64,000 nucleotides of DNA from Scandinavium vulneris_A (lineage in GTDB: Bacteria; Pseudomonadota; Gammaproteobacteria; Enterobacterales; Enterobacteriaceae), in assembly GCA_046518185.1 (NCBI GenBank), contig JBKGRZ010000001.1, forward strand, positions 1,612,001 through 1,676,000, read 5' to 3'. The notes beneath the pieces are model-generated. The model worked only from the letters and a program-made list of their open reading frames with translations, ran no database searches and was not told where the DNA came from. Each line of letters starts with the position of its first letter. The first letter of the stretch is position 1. Made by a program: the position numbers and the translations under genes. This document shows, piece by piece, positions 44,208-53,708 of this stretch.

Positions 44208-44232
44208 CTCCCGCCGCTGGCGGGAGGCCTTT
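44208..44232 (+). terminator. terminator of the HlyD-type gene
   Basis: CTCCCGCC (44208-44215), loop GCT, GGCGGGAG (44219-44226), then GCCTTTCC. Lies 12 bases after the stop codon; the T-run is weak. Confidence 0.6.
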
Positions 44233-44282
44233 CCGTTATGGGAGCGTAAATGCACCCCCTAAAAACAGGGACACCGAGAGCA

Positions 44283-45980
44283 TCAGGGCAGACCGCACAC
44301 CCGGTCTCGTCCGCTGTTTTTGGCTTCATACAGCGCCGCATCAGCCTGCGCCAGCATATCGCTTAACGCCTGCTGCCAGCCGGATGCCACGCCAAAACTG
44401 GCGGTAATCGAAAACGGTTCGCCCTTCGGTCCTTCGAAACGCAGACGACGAATTTCGTTCTGAATGCGGGTGGTGTATCCGGTGATGTCTTCATGGCCTG
44501 GCGTGCAGAACATCACCGCAAACTCCTCCCCGCCCAGACGCCCGATCACATCCCCAGGACGACTGAATTTTTTCAGCGTCGTCGCCAACTGTACCAGCAC
44601 CTTATCGCCGGTCGGATGCCCCCAGGTATCGTTGATCGACTTAAAGTGATCGACATCCATCATGATCAGCCACGCGGGCTGCTGAGGACTCGCCAGCTTG
44701 AGCAGATTCCCGCCCAGCGCATCAAATGCCCGGCGGTTAAACAAATTGGTGAGCGGATCTTCCTCCGACTGACGCTGGAGCTTTTTACTCAGCCGCGTTT
44801 GTTCCCGCAGCTTATCGCCGAGCGTCCCGAGCGAAGAGAAAAGTTCCTGGACTTCTTCGGCGGTACTGTCATTCATCAGAGTATCTTGCTGTTTCCCGGC
44901 GATAATCCCGGTGGCAATTTCATTCAGGCGCAGAATCGGTCGCAGCACGCGGGAGCGTACGTAAAAGATGAGTCCCATCGCCAGCAGGTAGAGAACGATC
45001 AGGATAACCACCACCATCATCAGGTGCAGCAGAGCCTGTTGTTCCGTATAAACATAATGCTTCTTCACCCCCGCCAGATAGGTGTCGAGCAGCTCATTAA
45101 ACGATCCCAGGCTGGCGTGATAACGAGTAGCAAAACTCGCAGCATCGACGCTGTAAGGCTGACCGCTCTCGCTTTCTGTCACCAGGGTATCGATCATCGC
45201 CACGCCCTGTTTTTCAAACTGATCGCGCGTGCTCTCGAGCTGCTGCATAAAGCCCGGTAAATAGTCAGCCTCAGCGCCCTGGGTACGCAGCAGCCACCAC
45301 AGCACGGCAATACGCTCCTTGCCGCGGCTGAGTGCTTCAATATTACCGAGCGGGATAGGCGTGTGGGTGGCGACCGGAATAATCAACTGTGACCCCAGAC
45401 GCCCGGTGGCATCACGCAGTTCACCCAGCGCCTGGGCCCGCAAAATCGGCCCCAGCGCCGAAGGTTCTAACAGCAGAAATTCTGAGGTACGGCGGAACAG
45501 AGCCTGATGATAAAAATCGGTCGCGGCGACCATGCTATCAATGGCACGTTGGGCGACAACCGGATCGCTCAGGGTCGCTTCACGGAACTGGTCCACTTTA
45601 TTCCGCGCGGGTTTGAGCTGTTCGATGGTGGCACGCAGCAGCGCCGGAGAGAGTAAATCGGCAGGGATCTTCGCCAGGTCGCGGTCCGTTATCTGGCGGC
45701 TGTTGTCCAGTGAAGCCCCGGCCTGCGCTTTCTTCTCTTGCGGGCTCAGCACCAACTCATTGGCAAAAGCACGTTCACTCGCCAGATCGTTAGAGACCAG
45801 CAGCACCTGGTAAAAATTATCGAACTGAATCACGTTATTGCGCGCGCTATGCCATGCCGACCAGGAGCCGGAAAGCAACCACCAGGAAAGAATCGAGGTC
45901 AGAATAAGCGTTGCAGCCGTTGAGCCCCACAGATAGCGAAGGACGTTGGCAGAAGACGAGGCTTTTTTGAGTTTTTTCAT
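44283..45980 (-). CDS. membrane diguanylate cyclase with periplasmic sensor and HAMP
   Basis: 565 residues from the ATG at 45980 (MKKLKKASSSANV). TM1 about 18-38; a large helical periplasmic region about 40-320; TM2 about 325-345; HAMP about 346-400; GGDEF domain about 405-565. The active site is GGEEF at 483-487 and the inhibitory I-site RxxD is present as RPGD five residues before it, so it should make c-di-GMP and be product-inhibited. The sensed ligand is unknown. It lies 164 bases after the POT transporter on the same strand. It is one candidate source of c-di-GMP for NfrB. Confidence 0.9.
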   Translation of the reverse strand: MKKLKKASSSANVLRYLWGSTAATLILTSILSWWLLSGSWSAWHSARNNVIQFDNFYQVLLVSNDLASERAFANELVLSPQEKKAQAGASLDNSRQITDRDLAKIPADLLSPALLRATIEQLKPARNKVDQFREATLSDPVVAQRAIDSMVAATDFYHQALFRRTSEFLLLEPSALGPILRAQALGELRDATGRLGSQLIIPVATHTPIPLGNIEALSRGKERIAVLWWLLRTQGAEADYLPGFMQQLESTRDQFEKQGVAMIDTLVTESESGQPYSVDAASFATRYHASLGSFNELLDTYLAGVKKHYVYTEQQALLHLMMVVVILIVLYLLAMGLIFYVRSRVLRPILRLNEIATGIIAGKQQDTLMNDSTAEEVQELFSSLGTLGDKLREQTRLSKKLQRQSEEDPLTNLFNRRAFDALGGNLLKLASPQQPAWLIMMDVDHFKSINDTWGHPTGDKVLVQLATTLKKFSRPGDVIGRLGGEEFAVMFCTPGHEDITGYTTRIQNEIRRLRFEGPKGEPFSITASFGVASGWQQALSDMLAQADAALYEAKNSGRDRVCGLP

Positions 45981-46144
45981 TATGTCAGCAAAGAACAACA
46001 GATAGGCCTAAGTCTAACGCAGGCGTGGAGATTAGTGACAGATTATGGATGATTTTTCAGCGGATTCGGTTAATTGGATAGCAGAAGGCTATCGAGATTG
46101 TCGGCCCGGCAAGCAAAGCAGCGCCGCCGGGCGAACAGCGTTAC

Positions 46145-47698
46145 TTAGGCATTCGCCACCGGTTTTGGCTCGGTTTTCACCTGGGCATTCGCCAGCATAC
46201 GACGCACCGGCACGATAAGCACCGCCAGTACCGCCGCACAAATCAGCAGCGCGATGGAGCAGCGTGCGAACAGATCCGGCAGCATATCCAGTTGGTCGGC
46301 CTTCACATGGCCGCCAATCAGGCCCGCCGCCAGGTTACCCAGCGCGCTGGCGCAGAACCACAGGCCCATCATCTGACCCCGCATTCTTTCCGGGGCCAGC
46401 AGCGTCATGGTCGCCAGACCAATCGGGCTGAGGCACAGTTCACCCAGGGTCAGCATCAGGATACTGCCCACCAGCCAGAACGGGGACACGCCCGCGCCAC
46501 CGTTGGTCAGCACGTTTTCCGCCGCCAGCATCATCAGGCCAAAGCCCCCTGCCGCACACAGAATCCCGATAACGAACTTGGTGATGCTGCTCAGGCGCAC
46601 GTTGTTACGCGCCAGCATCGGCCAGGCCCAGCTGAACACCGGAGCCAGCAGAATAATGAACAGCGCATTAATAGACTGGAACCACACGGCCGGGATTTCA
46701 AAATCGCCGATCATACGGTTGGTGTAGTCATTGGCAAACAGGTTAAATGAGGTGGGTTTCTGCTCAAAGGCTGACCAGAAGAAGGCCGCCGACACCAACA
46801 GAATAAAGCACACCAGCAGGCGGGCGCGCTCTTTGCGGTTGAGGCCAGCAAACACAAACAGGTAGATAAAGTACAGCGCTACCGAGGCGGCAATCACATA
46901 CACCAGCACGCTGGCAACGGCGACAGGATTGATGACAATCACGCCCTGGGCAATCAGCGCCACCACCACGGCCACACCAACGGCCAGCGCCAGCAGCCAG
47001 GCACCCACGCCGTTTTTCTTCGCCACCGGGCTATTCCAGGTGGAGTCCAGACCGACTTCGCTGTCGTAGCGTTTCATTGCCGGCACGGCAAACAGGCGGA
47101 AGATAACCAGCGCCACCAGCATCCCGATACCACCGATACCAAAGCCCCAATGCCAGCCGTGGGTTTTAATCAGCCAGCCGGAGATCAACGGCGCGATAAA
47201 CGAGCCCATGTTGATACCCATATAAAACAGCGAGAAGCCGCCATCGCGACGCGCATCGCCCTTTTTATACAGGGTTCCGACCATGACCGAGATACAGGTT
47301 TTGAACAGGCCCGACCCCAGCACGATAAACATCAGGCCGATAAAGAACAGGCTGTCACCCATCATCGCTGACAGCGCAATCGACAGATGACCGAGCGCAA
47401 TCAGGATTGAGCCGTACCACACCGCCCGCTGCTGACCGAGCCAGTTATCCGCCAGCCAGCCACCCGGCAGCGCGGCCAGGTACATGCTACCGGCAAAAAT
47501 CCCGACGATCGCCGAGGCATTTTCACGCGCCAGACCCATACCGCCGTCATACACGGTGGCCGCCATAAACAGTATTAACAGCGGACGAATACCGTAAAAC
47601 GAGAAGCGCTCCCACATTTCCGTGAAGAACAGCGAGCCGAGCGGATACGGATGCCCAAAGAAGGTCCGACTCTCGTTTTTGTGAACAGAAGATTGCAT
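46145..47698 (-). CDS. POT/PTR2-family oligopeptide:H+ symporter
   Basis: 517 residues from the ATG at 47698, which has GGGAG upstream. A POT family protein: the signature FFTEMWERFSFYGIRPLLIL (helix 1, ExxERFxYYG type), LGSGLFKTCISVMVGTLY and GFSLFYMGINMGSFIAPLISG. Fourteen membrane helices expected. It imports di- and tripeptides with protons. It does not match E. coli DtpA-DtpD well enough for a name. Confidence 0.85.
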   Translation of the reverse strand: MQSSVHKNESRTFFGHPYPLGSLFFTEMWERFSFYGIRPLLILFMAATVYDGGMGLARENASAIVGIFAGSMYLAALPGGWLADNWLGQQRAVWYGSILIALGHLSIALSAMMGDSLFFIGLMFIVLGSGLFKTCISVMVGTLYKKGDARRDGGFSLFYMGINMGSFIAPLISGWLIKTHGWHWGFGIGGIGMLVALVIFRLFAVPAMKRYDSEVGLDSTWNSPVAKKNGVGAWLLALAVGVAVVVALIAQGVIVINPVAVASVLVYVIAASVALYFIYLFVFAGLNRKERARLLVCFILLVSAAFFWSAFEQKPTSFNLFANDYTNRMIGDFEIPAVWFQSINALFIILLAPVFSWAWPMLARNNVRLSSITKFVIGILCAAGGFGLMMLAAENVLTNGGAGVSPFWLVGSILMLTLGELCLSPIGLATMTLLAPERMRGQMMGLWFCASALGNLAAGLIGGHVKADQLDMLPDLFARCSIALLICAAVLAVLIVPVRRMLANAQVKTEPKPVANA

Positions 47699-48258
47699 AA
47701 ATTCTCCCAAAGAAAGCGTGTTGTGATGCTCAAAAATAGCGAAATGCAGGGCAGCCCTTTCTCGAACCGACTGCTCTTTTTACATTCTGCGAGATATTAT
47801 TTAACCATTTGATAACTGGTCAGTGGTTTTGTCTAGTACCAACCCAGGGACTTTAAGATAAAAATTCGACGATTGTCTAGTTTTGTAGATTTTTAGTTTG
47901 TCAGAGCGGAAAAGTGATTGACAGGCCGATACTGACAAAAACAAGCTTATTTTCACTTTTATTACAAATAGATACGTCCATTACTAACACGTTTACACTG
48001 CATAACCATGCCAACAATAACCGTAAAACAATTATTGAAATGGCAGGTTAGTTTTAAATCCCGACGCGGAGTCCGATAAACGGCTAACTGCGCATTCTGC
48101 CCTCGCCCCTCTCCGGGGAGTGATGACCTCACTTCATGACGCTTATGACGTTTTAAGAATAATCCCCACCCCGGTGCCGACTATGCTTAACGTTTAAAAA
48201 ATCCATAGCAGTGCAGCAGTCCGCTTTTCATTTTTCACTTCGATACTGGAGGCCTGGC
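47699..48258. other. POT-paoA divergent intergenic region (560 bp)
   Basis: AT-rich between 47760 and 48060; probably carries both divergent promoters. I looked specifically for a Tat leader in frame with paoA and found none: the frame has a stop before 48211. No other gene seen. Confidence 0.5.
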
Positions 48259-48810
48259 ATGAGCAGCCCTGAATCCCTCGTGACCCCAACGCCTGAGCAC
48301 CTTCCCGTCGCGTTTAACGTCAACGGCAAACGTTATCAGCTGGAGGTCGACACCCGCACCACGCTGCTGGATGCGCTGCGTGAAAATCTGCACCTGACCG
48401 GCAGCAAAAAAGGCTGCGATCATGGCCAATGCGGAGCCTGCACCGTACTGGTCAATGGCCGCAGGCTAAACGCCTGCCTGACGCTGGCGGTGATGCATCA
48501 GGATGCCGACATCACCACCATTGAAGGTTTGGGCACGCCCGATAATCTCCATCCGATGCAGGCCGCCTTTATCGAACATGATGGCTACCAGTGTGGTTAC
48601 TGCACCCCGGGGCAAATCTGTTCCTCGGTGGGGATGGTACAGGAGATCAAAGACGGCATTCCCAGCCATGTCACGCTCGACCTGGTTTCCCCCCCAGAGA
48701 TGACCGCCGAAGAAATTCGCGAGCGGATGAGCGGCAATATCTGCCGCTGCGGGGCTTATGCCAACATGCTCGCCGCCATTGAAGACGCCGCCGGGGAGTT
48801 GAAACCATGA
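48259..48810 (+). CDS. paoA: aldehyde oxidoreductase 2Fe-2S subunit, without Tat signal
   Basis: 183 residues from the ATG at 48259, with GGAGG 7 bases upstream. Plant-type ferredoxin cluster: C-x4-C-x2-C-x11-C in GCDHGQCGACTVLVNGRRL and following. The second cluster is in the helical domain: GYQCGYCTPGQ and NICRCGAY. E. coli PaoA is about 229 residues and begins with a twin-arginine leader that carries the whole complex to the periplasm; here the protein begins with MSSPESLVTPTPEHL and no RR motif occurs. The complex therefore probably remains in the cytoplasm. The last four bases overlap paoB. Confidence 0.92.
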   Translation: MSSPESLVTPTPEHLPVAFNVNGKRYQLEVDTRTTLLDALRENLHLTGSKKGCDHGQCGACTVLVNGRRLNACLTLAVMHQDADITTIEGLGTPDNLHPMQAAFIEHDGYQCGYCTPGQICSSVGMVQEIKDGIPSHVTLDLVSPPEMTAEEIRERMSGNICRCGAYANMLAAIEDAAGELKP

Positions 48811-49757
48811 AAGCTTTTACCTATGAACGCGTCAAAACGCCAGCGGAAGCGGCGGCCAGCGCACGGCGTATCGCCGGGGCAAAATTTATCGCCGGTGGCA
48901 CCAATCTGCTCGACCTGATGAAGCTGGAAATTGAGACACCCACGCATCTGATTGACGTTAATGGCCTTGGGCTGGACCGGATTGAAGCCACCTCCGAAGG
49001 CGGGTTACGCATCGGCGCTCTGGTACGTAATACCGACCTGGCCGCCGCGCCACCGATCCGTCGCGACTATGCGGTGCTCTCCAGAGCGCTGCTCGCCGGG
49101 GCGTCGGGTCAGTTACGCAATCAGGCCACCACCGCGGGCAATCTTCTCCAGCGCACGCGGTGCCCCTATTTTTACGACCCCAACCAGCCATGCAATAAGC
49201 GCTCTCCTGGCAGCGGGTGTGCCGCACTTGACGGGTTCAGCCGCCAGCACGCGGTAGTCGGCGGGAGTGACGCCTGTATCGCCACCCACCCCAGTGATAT
49301 GGCGGTCGCTATGCGGGTGCTGGATGCGGTGGTCGAAACCGTGAGCCCGGACGGCGCTGAGCGAAAAATCCCCCTCGCCGACTTTTACCTGACGCCGGGT
49401 TCAACGCCCCATCAGGAAACGGTGCTTCAACCGGGCGAACTGATTGTCGCGGTGACGCTGCCCGCTCCCACCGGAGGAACGCACATTTATCGTAAAGTGC
49501 GCGACCGCGCCTCCTATGCTTTTGCCCTGGTGTCAGTGGCCGCCATCGTGCAGCCGGACGGCAGTGGCCGCGTAGCATTGGGCGGCGTTGCCCCTAAACC
49601 CTGGCGGCTTGACGAGGCGGATGCGGCTATCCCGCAGGGGCCGCAGGCGGTGTATGACAGGTTGTTCGCCAGCGCGCATCCCACCGCTGAAAATGCATTC
49701 AAGCTCATTCTGGCGAAGCGCACGCTCGCCTCAGTGCTGACCGAAGCGAGGGCCTGA
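48807..49757 (+). CDS. paoB: aldehyde oxidoreductase FAD subunit
   Basis: 316 residues (E. coli 318). FAD-binding CO-dehydrogenase-flavoprotein fold with AKFIAGGTNLLDLMKLEI (phosphate loop). An insert with TRCPYFYD, QPCNKRSPGSGCAAL carries the Cys residues that bind the extra 4Fe-4S cluster of this subunit in E. coli PaoABC. It overlaps paoA by four bases and is 3 bases from paoC. Confidence 0.95.
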   Translation: MKAFTYERVKTPAEAAASARRIAGAKFIAGGTNLLDLMKLEIETPTHLIDVNGLGLDRIEATSEGGLRIGALVRNTDLAAAPPIRRDYAVLSRALLAGASGQLRNQATTAGNLLQRTRCPYFYDPNQPCNKRSPGSGCAALDGFSRQHAVVGGSDACIATHPSDMAVAMRVLDAVVETVSPDGAERKIPLADFYLTPGSTPHQETVLQPGELIVAVTLPAPTGGTHIYRKVRDRASYAFALVSVAAIVQPDGSGRVALGGVAPKPWRLDEADAAIPQGPQAVYDRLFASAHPTAENAFKLILAKRTLASVLTEARA

Positions 49758-49760
49758 CAG

Positions 49761-51959
49761 ATGAAATTTGATAAACCGGCAGGTGAAAATCCTATCGATC
49801 GACTCACCGTAGTGGGCCGCCCGCACGACAGAATTGATGGTCCGTTAAAAACCACCGGCACGGCTCACTACGCCTATGAATGGCATGATAAAGCCGATGA
49901 CGTGGCCTACGGCTATGTCGTCGGGTCCGCCATTGCGAAGGGACGTATCACCACCCTGAACATGCAGGCGGCACAACAAGCGCCTGGCGTGCTGGGGGTG
50001 ATCACCGCCGACAACGCCGGGCCGTTGGATAAAGGCGAGAGAAACACCGCCATGCTGCTCGGCGGCCCGGTAATTGAACACTACCATCAGGCCATCGCCC
50101 TGGTGGTGGCCGACACCTTTGAGCAGGCGCGCGCCGCCGCCGGACTGGTGCAGGTAGAGTATCAGCGCGAGCCGGGAGAGTACTCACTGGCGCAGGCGAA
50201 ACCCGGCGTCACCACGCCCCCCGAAGACACGCCGGATAAAAACGTCGGTGATTTTGACGCGGCCTGGTCTGCGGCTGCGGTGAAACTCGAAGCCACCTAT
50301 ACCACGCCAGACCAGAGTCATATCGCGATGGAGCCTCATGCCTCAATGGCGGTCTGGGAAGGCGACACGCTCACACTCTGGACCTCAAACCAGATGATTG
50401 ACTGGTGTCGAACCGATTTGGCGAAAACCCTTAAGTTGGCGAAAGAAAAGATCCGCATCATTTCCCCCTACATCGGCGGTGGCTTTGGCGGGAAACTGTT
50501 TTTGCGGAGCGACGCGCTGCTGGCGGCGCTCGCTGCCCGGGCGGTGAAGCGCCCGGTGAAAGTAATGCTACCCCGCCCGCTTATCGCCAATAACACCACC
50601 CATCGTCTGGCGACCCTTCAGCACATCCGGCTCGGCAGCGACAGCCACGGTAAAATTACGGCCATCGCCCATGATAGCTGGTCCGGTAATTTGCCGGGCG
50701 GCCCCCCGGAGACGGCGGTTCAGCAAACCGAGCTGCTGTATGCCGGGGCTAATCGCCATACCGGTCTGCGGCTTGCCACGCTCAGCCTGCCGGAAGGCAA
50801 TGCAATGCGTGCCCCGGGTGAGGCGCCAGGATTAATGGCGCTGGAAATTGCCATCGATGAACTCGCCGAGAAAGCGGGCATCGATCCGGTTGAGTTTCGC
50901 ATTCTGAACGATACTCAGGTTGATCCGGCCGATCCCAGCCGTCCTTTTTCACGCCGTCAGTTAATCGAATGCCTGCGTACCGGTGCGCATCATTTTGGCT
51001 GGAAGCGGCGAAATCCCGTTCCCGCGCAGGTTCGCGATGGGCGCTGGCTGGTGGGTTACGGCGTGGCGGCGGGGTTTCGCAACAACCTGCTGGCCCCCTC
51101 CGGGGCGCGCGTGCATCTCGACGCCAACGGCAATATCACCGTGGAAACCGATATGACGGATATCGGCACCGGCAGCTATACGATAATTGCCCAAACGGCC
51201 GCAGAAATGCTTGGCGTGCCGATGGCGAACATTGAGGTCAAACTCGGCGATTCGCACTTCCCGGTCTCCGCCGGTTCCGGTGGACAATGGGGGGCCAACA
51301 CCTCGACCGCCGGGGTCTACGCCGCCTGCGTCAAACTGCGAGAAGCAATAGCCCACGCGCTGGGGTTTGACCCAAACCAGGCGACATTTTCCGAGGGGAA
51401 AATCAGGGATGCAACGCACAGCGTCCCGCTGACGGATGCCGCGAAAGGCGGCACCTTGACCGTGGAAGATACTATCGAATTTGGCGATCTCGATGAGCAG
51501 TATCAGCAGTCGACCTTCGCCGGGCACTTTGTCGAAGTCGGGGTGGATGTCGCCACCGGGGAAGTTCGCGTCCGGCGGATGCTGGCGGTGTGTGCCGCAG
51601 GCCGCATTCTTAATCCGAAAACCGCCCGCAGCCAGGTTATCGGCGCGATGACCATGGGGCTTGGCGGAGCACTGATGGAGGAGCTGGCGGTCGATAGCCG
51701 TCTGGGCTATTTCGTCAATCACGATATGGCGGGCTATGAAGTGCCGGTTCATGCCGACGTCCCGCAGCAGGAGGTGATATTCCTCGAGGATACCGATCCG
51801 ATCTCTTCCCCGATGAAAGCCAAAGGGGTGGGCGAATTGGGGTTGTGCGGCGTTAGCGCGGCGATCGCCAATGCGATTTATAACGCGACGGGAGCCAGAG
51901 TGCGTGATTATCCCGTCACGCTGGATAAATTGCTCCACGCCCTGCCGGACGTGAGCTAA
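49761..51959 (+). CDS. paoC: aldehyde oxidoreductase molybdenum subunit
   Basis: 732 residues, the E. coli length. Xanthine-oxidase family fold: SPYIGGGFGGKLFLR (Mo-cofactor binding), the GSGGQWGANTST region, and the catalytic Glu in GVGELGLCG, which counts to E692 as in E. coli. It oxidises aromatic and aliphatic aldehydes to acids using the cytosine-dinucleotide form of the Mo cofactor. Spacing to paoD is 9 bases. Confidence 0.96.
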   Translation: MKFDKPAGENPIDRLTVVGRPHDRIDGPLKTTGTAHYAYEWHDKADDVAYGYVVGSAIAKGRITTLNMQAAQQAPGVLGVITADNAGPLDKGERNTAMLLGGPVIEHYHQAIALVVADTFEQARAAAGLVQVEYQREPGEYSLAQAKPGVTTPPEDTPDKNVGDFDAAWSAAAVKLEATYTTPDQSHIAMEPHASMAVWEGDTLTLWTSNQMIDWCRTDLAKTLKLAKEKIRIISPYIGGGFGGKLFLRSDALLAALAARAVKRPVKVMLPRPLIANNTTHRLATLQHIRLGSDSHGKITAIAHDSWSGNLPGGPPETAVQQTELLYAGANRHTGLRLATLSLPEGNAMRAPGEAPGLMALEIAIDELAEKAGIDPVEFRILNDTQVDPADPSRPFSRRQLIECLRTGAHHFGWKRRNPVPAQVRDGRWLVGYGVAAGFRNNLLAPSGARVHLDANGNITVETDMTDIGTGSYTIIAQTAAEMLGVPMANIEVKLGDSHFPVSAGSGGQWGANTSTAGVYAACVKLREAIAHALGFDPNQATFSEGKIRDATHSVPLTDAAKGGTLTVEDTIEFGDLDEQYQQSTFAGHFVEVGVDVATGEVRVRRMLAVCAAGRILNPKTARSQVIGAMTMGLGGALMEELAVDSRLGYFVNHDMAGYEVPVHADVPQQEVIFLEDTDPISSPMKAKGVGELGLCGVSAAIANAIYNATGARVRDYPVTLDKLLHALPDVS

Positions 51960-51968
51960 GGAGCCGCC

Positions 51969-52910
51969 ATGCACAATGCTTCGCTGCTCGACAGCCCTGA
52001 AAACCGCCTGTTGCAGCCCGAACCGGCGTGTCTGACCGACGACAGCCGGGACGTTTTACGCTTCGCGGTGGAAGCGCTGACCTCGGGGATGCGGGCGGCC
52101 CTGGTCACCCTGGTCGACATTCACGGGGGCGCGGCGCGGCCCTTAGGCGCGCAGATGGCGGTGCGCGAGGATGGCCGTTACTGCGGATTTGTTTCCGGCG
52201 GCTGTGTGGAAAGCGCGGCCGCTTTTGAAGCGATGAAAGCCATCGCCGCCGGAGAGGACCGCCGGGTGTGCTATGGGGCGGGCTCGCCGTGGTTCGATAT
52301 CGTCCTGCCCTGCGGGGGCGGCATAACCCTGAGCATTCATGTTTTGCGTTCTTATCAGCCGCTGCTGGCGGTGCTCAACAGCCTTGAACGGCGTCAGCCC
52401 TGTGGATTGCGTTACGATCCCCGAACCCAGACGCTACGCAGCCTCCCGGCCCGGCCACGAACGGGCTGGCGTGATGACGGCTTTGAGGTGGGGTATCGGC
52501 CCGATGTACAGGTGCTGGTGTGTGGGCGCTCGGTTGAAGCGCAGATGACCGCCTCGTTGGCACAGGCCGCTGGCTTTGCGGTCCACCTCGGTGAGAGGTT
52601 CCCTCCGGTTGATGCCGGGATAATGGATGCCGACACCGCGGTGGTGCTGCTCTGGCATGATTTGCAGCGGGAACTACCGTTGTTGCAGGCCGCCCGGGAG
52701 GCCGCGCCGTTTTACATCGGGGCGCTCGGCAGCCATCGCACCCACAGCCAGCGGGTGCAAAAACTGAAGGCGTTGGGCTGGCGTGCGGATGAAATCGCGC
52801 AGATCAAAGCCCCGATTGGCATCTTCCCGAAAGCCCGCGATGCGCGTTCGCTGGCGCTGTCGGTGCTGGCGGATGTGGCAGCGGCGCGCCTCGCGTCAGG
52901 AGAGGCGTAG
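51969..52910 (+). CDS. paoD: Mo-cofactor insertion chaperone PaoD (XdhC family)
   Basis: 313 residues (E. coli 318). N-terminal XdhC/CoxI domain (FVSGGCVESAAAFEAM, LPCGGGITLSIHVL), C-terminal Rossmann-like domain (VLVCGRSVEAQMTA, YIGALGSHRTHSQR). It binds the Mo cofactor and loads it, with the terminal sulfur, into PaoC. Its stop TAG overlaps the GTG start of the MocA-like gene by one base. Confidence 0.93.
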   Translation: MHNASLLDSPENRLLQPEPACLTDDSRDVLRFAVEALTSGMRAALVTLVDIHGGAARPLGAQMAVREDGRYCGFVSGGCVESAAAFEAMKAIAAGEDRRVCYGAGSPWFDIVLPCGGGITLSIHVLRSYQPLLAVLNSLERRQPCGLRYDPRTQTLRSLPARPRTGWRDDGFEVGYRPDVQVLVCGRSVEAQMTASLAQAAGFAVHLGERFPPVDAGIMDADTAVVLLWHDLQRELPLLQAAREAAPFYIGALGSHRTHSQRVQKLKALGWRADEIAQIKAPIGIFPKARDARSLALSVLADVAAARLASGEA

Positions 52911-53461
52911 TGTCCTCCCCGGTGGTGATTATTCTCGCCGCAGGACGCGGAGAACGCTTTCTGGCCTCCGGGGCGACAACCCACAAGCTGGATGCCCGGT
53001 TAGGCACCCAGTCCGTCCTCAGCCACGTTATCCGGGCGGCAGAGGCCAGCGGGCTTGGCTGGCATATCGTCCGTCCGGAAGGCGGCACGCAGGGAATGGG
53101 GGAATCGATTTCGCTCGGCGTGTGCGCCACGGCCCACGCCTCCGGCTGGTTGATCCTGCCCGCTGACCTGCCCTTGATTCAACCGGCTACCCTGCAACGC
53201 GTGGCCGAAGGCTTGTCCGACAAACCGCTGGTCGTGCCCCATTACGCCCAGCAGCAAGGCCATCCGGTGGGATTTAGTCGCGCGTATCAGGCACAGTTGC
53301 GGGCACTCTCTGGCGAGACCGGGGCCAGGGAAATTGTGCAACGCGCCCGTCAACGAGGCGAGGTGAAGGATCTTGCCCTTGCCGATTACGGCATGGTGCA
53401 TGACATCGACACCCTGAGCGATTTGCAATGGGCTCAAACGTTGATAAATAAATCTAATTAA
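52910..53461 (+). CDS. MocA-like molybdenum cofactor cytidylyltransferase
   Basis: 183 residues from the GTG at 52910, overlapping the paoD stop. Nucleotidyltransferase fold: VIILAAGRGERF near the N-terminus is the LAAGxGxRF CTP loop, GGTQGMGESISLG and LPADLPLIQPATL carry the metal-binding Asp. It would add CMP to molybdopterin to make the dinucleotide cofactor needed by PaoC. E. coli MocA is 192 residues but is coded elsewhere; here a copy is fused to the pao operon. Terminator follows at 53544. Confidence 0.85.
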   Translation: MSSPVVIILAAGRGERFLASGATTHKLDARLGTQSVLSHVIRAAEASGLGWHIVRPEGGTQGMGESISLGVCATAHASGWLILPADLPLIQPATLQRVAEGLSDKPLVVPHYAQQQGHPVGFSRAYQAQLRALSGETGAREIVQRARQRGEVKDLALADYGMVHDIDTLSDLQWAQTLINKSN

Positions 53462-53543
53462 TAAGCCTGGCATGATCCCTATCTGAATAAGGTATCCCCC
53501 CCTATTTCAACTCAACTTTTCGCATCCCATTAATCTATCCCCG

Positions 53544-53574
53544 AGGCTCGATGAGTATTTTATCGAGCCTTTTT
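53544..53574 (+). terminator. terminator of the pao operon
   Basis: AGGCTCGAT (53544-53552) and ATCGAGCCT (53562-53570), then TTTT. Separates pao from the wecB-nfr cluster. Confidence 0.88.
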
Positions 53575-53708
53575 ACATCGTCACATAATGAAAACAAATA
53601 ATTCACACGTTTATTTTTACATGAATTGACAAATGAAACCGCGCTAATAATTCATTAAAATTTAACAAAGGTTCCCATCAGTAATTCTCCAACAGGACAA
53701 AAGTAAAG

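Noticed and set aside
46104..46132. Hairpin between the POT gene and the diguanylate cyclase-distal region
   Set aside because: GCCCGGC/GCCGGGC with a 15-base loop and no U-run; not convincing as a terminator.
50961..51974. 337-codon frame antisense to paoC
   Set aside because: High-GC shadow of a well-supported gene; His/Arg/Gly-rich with no recognisable family.
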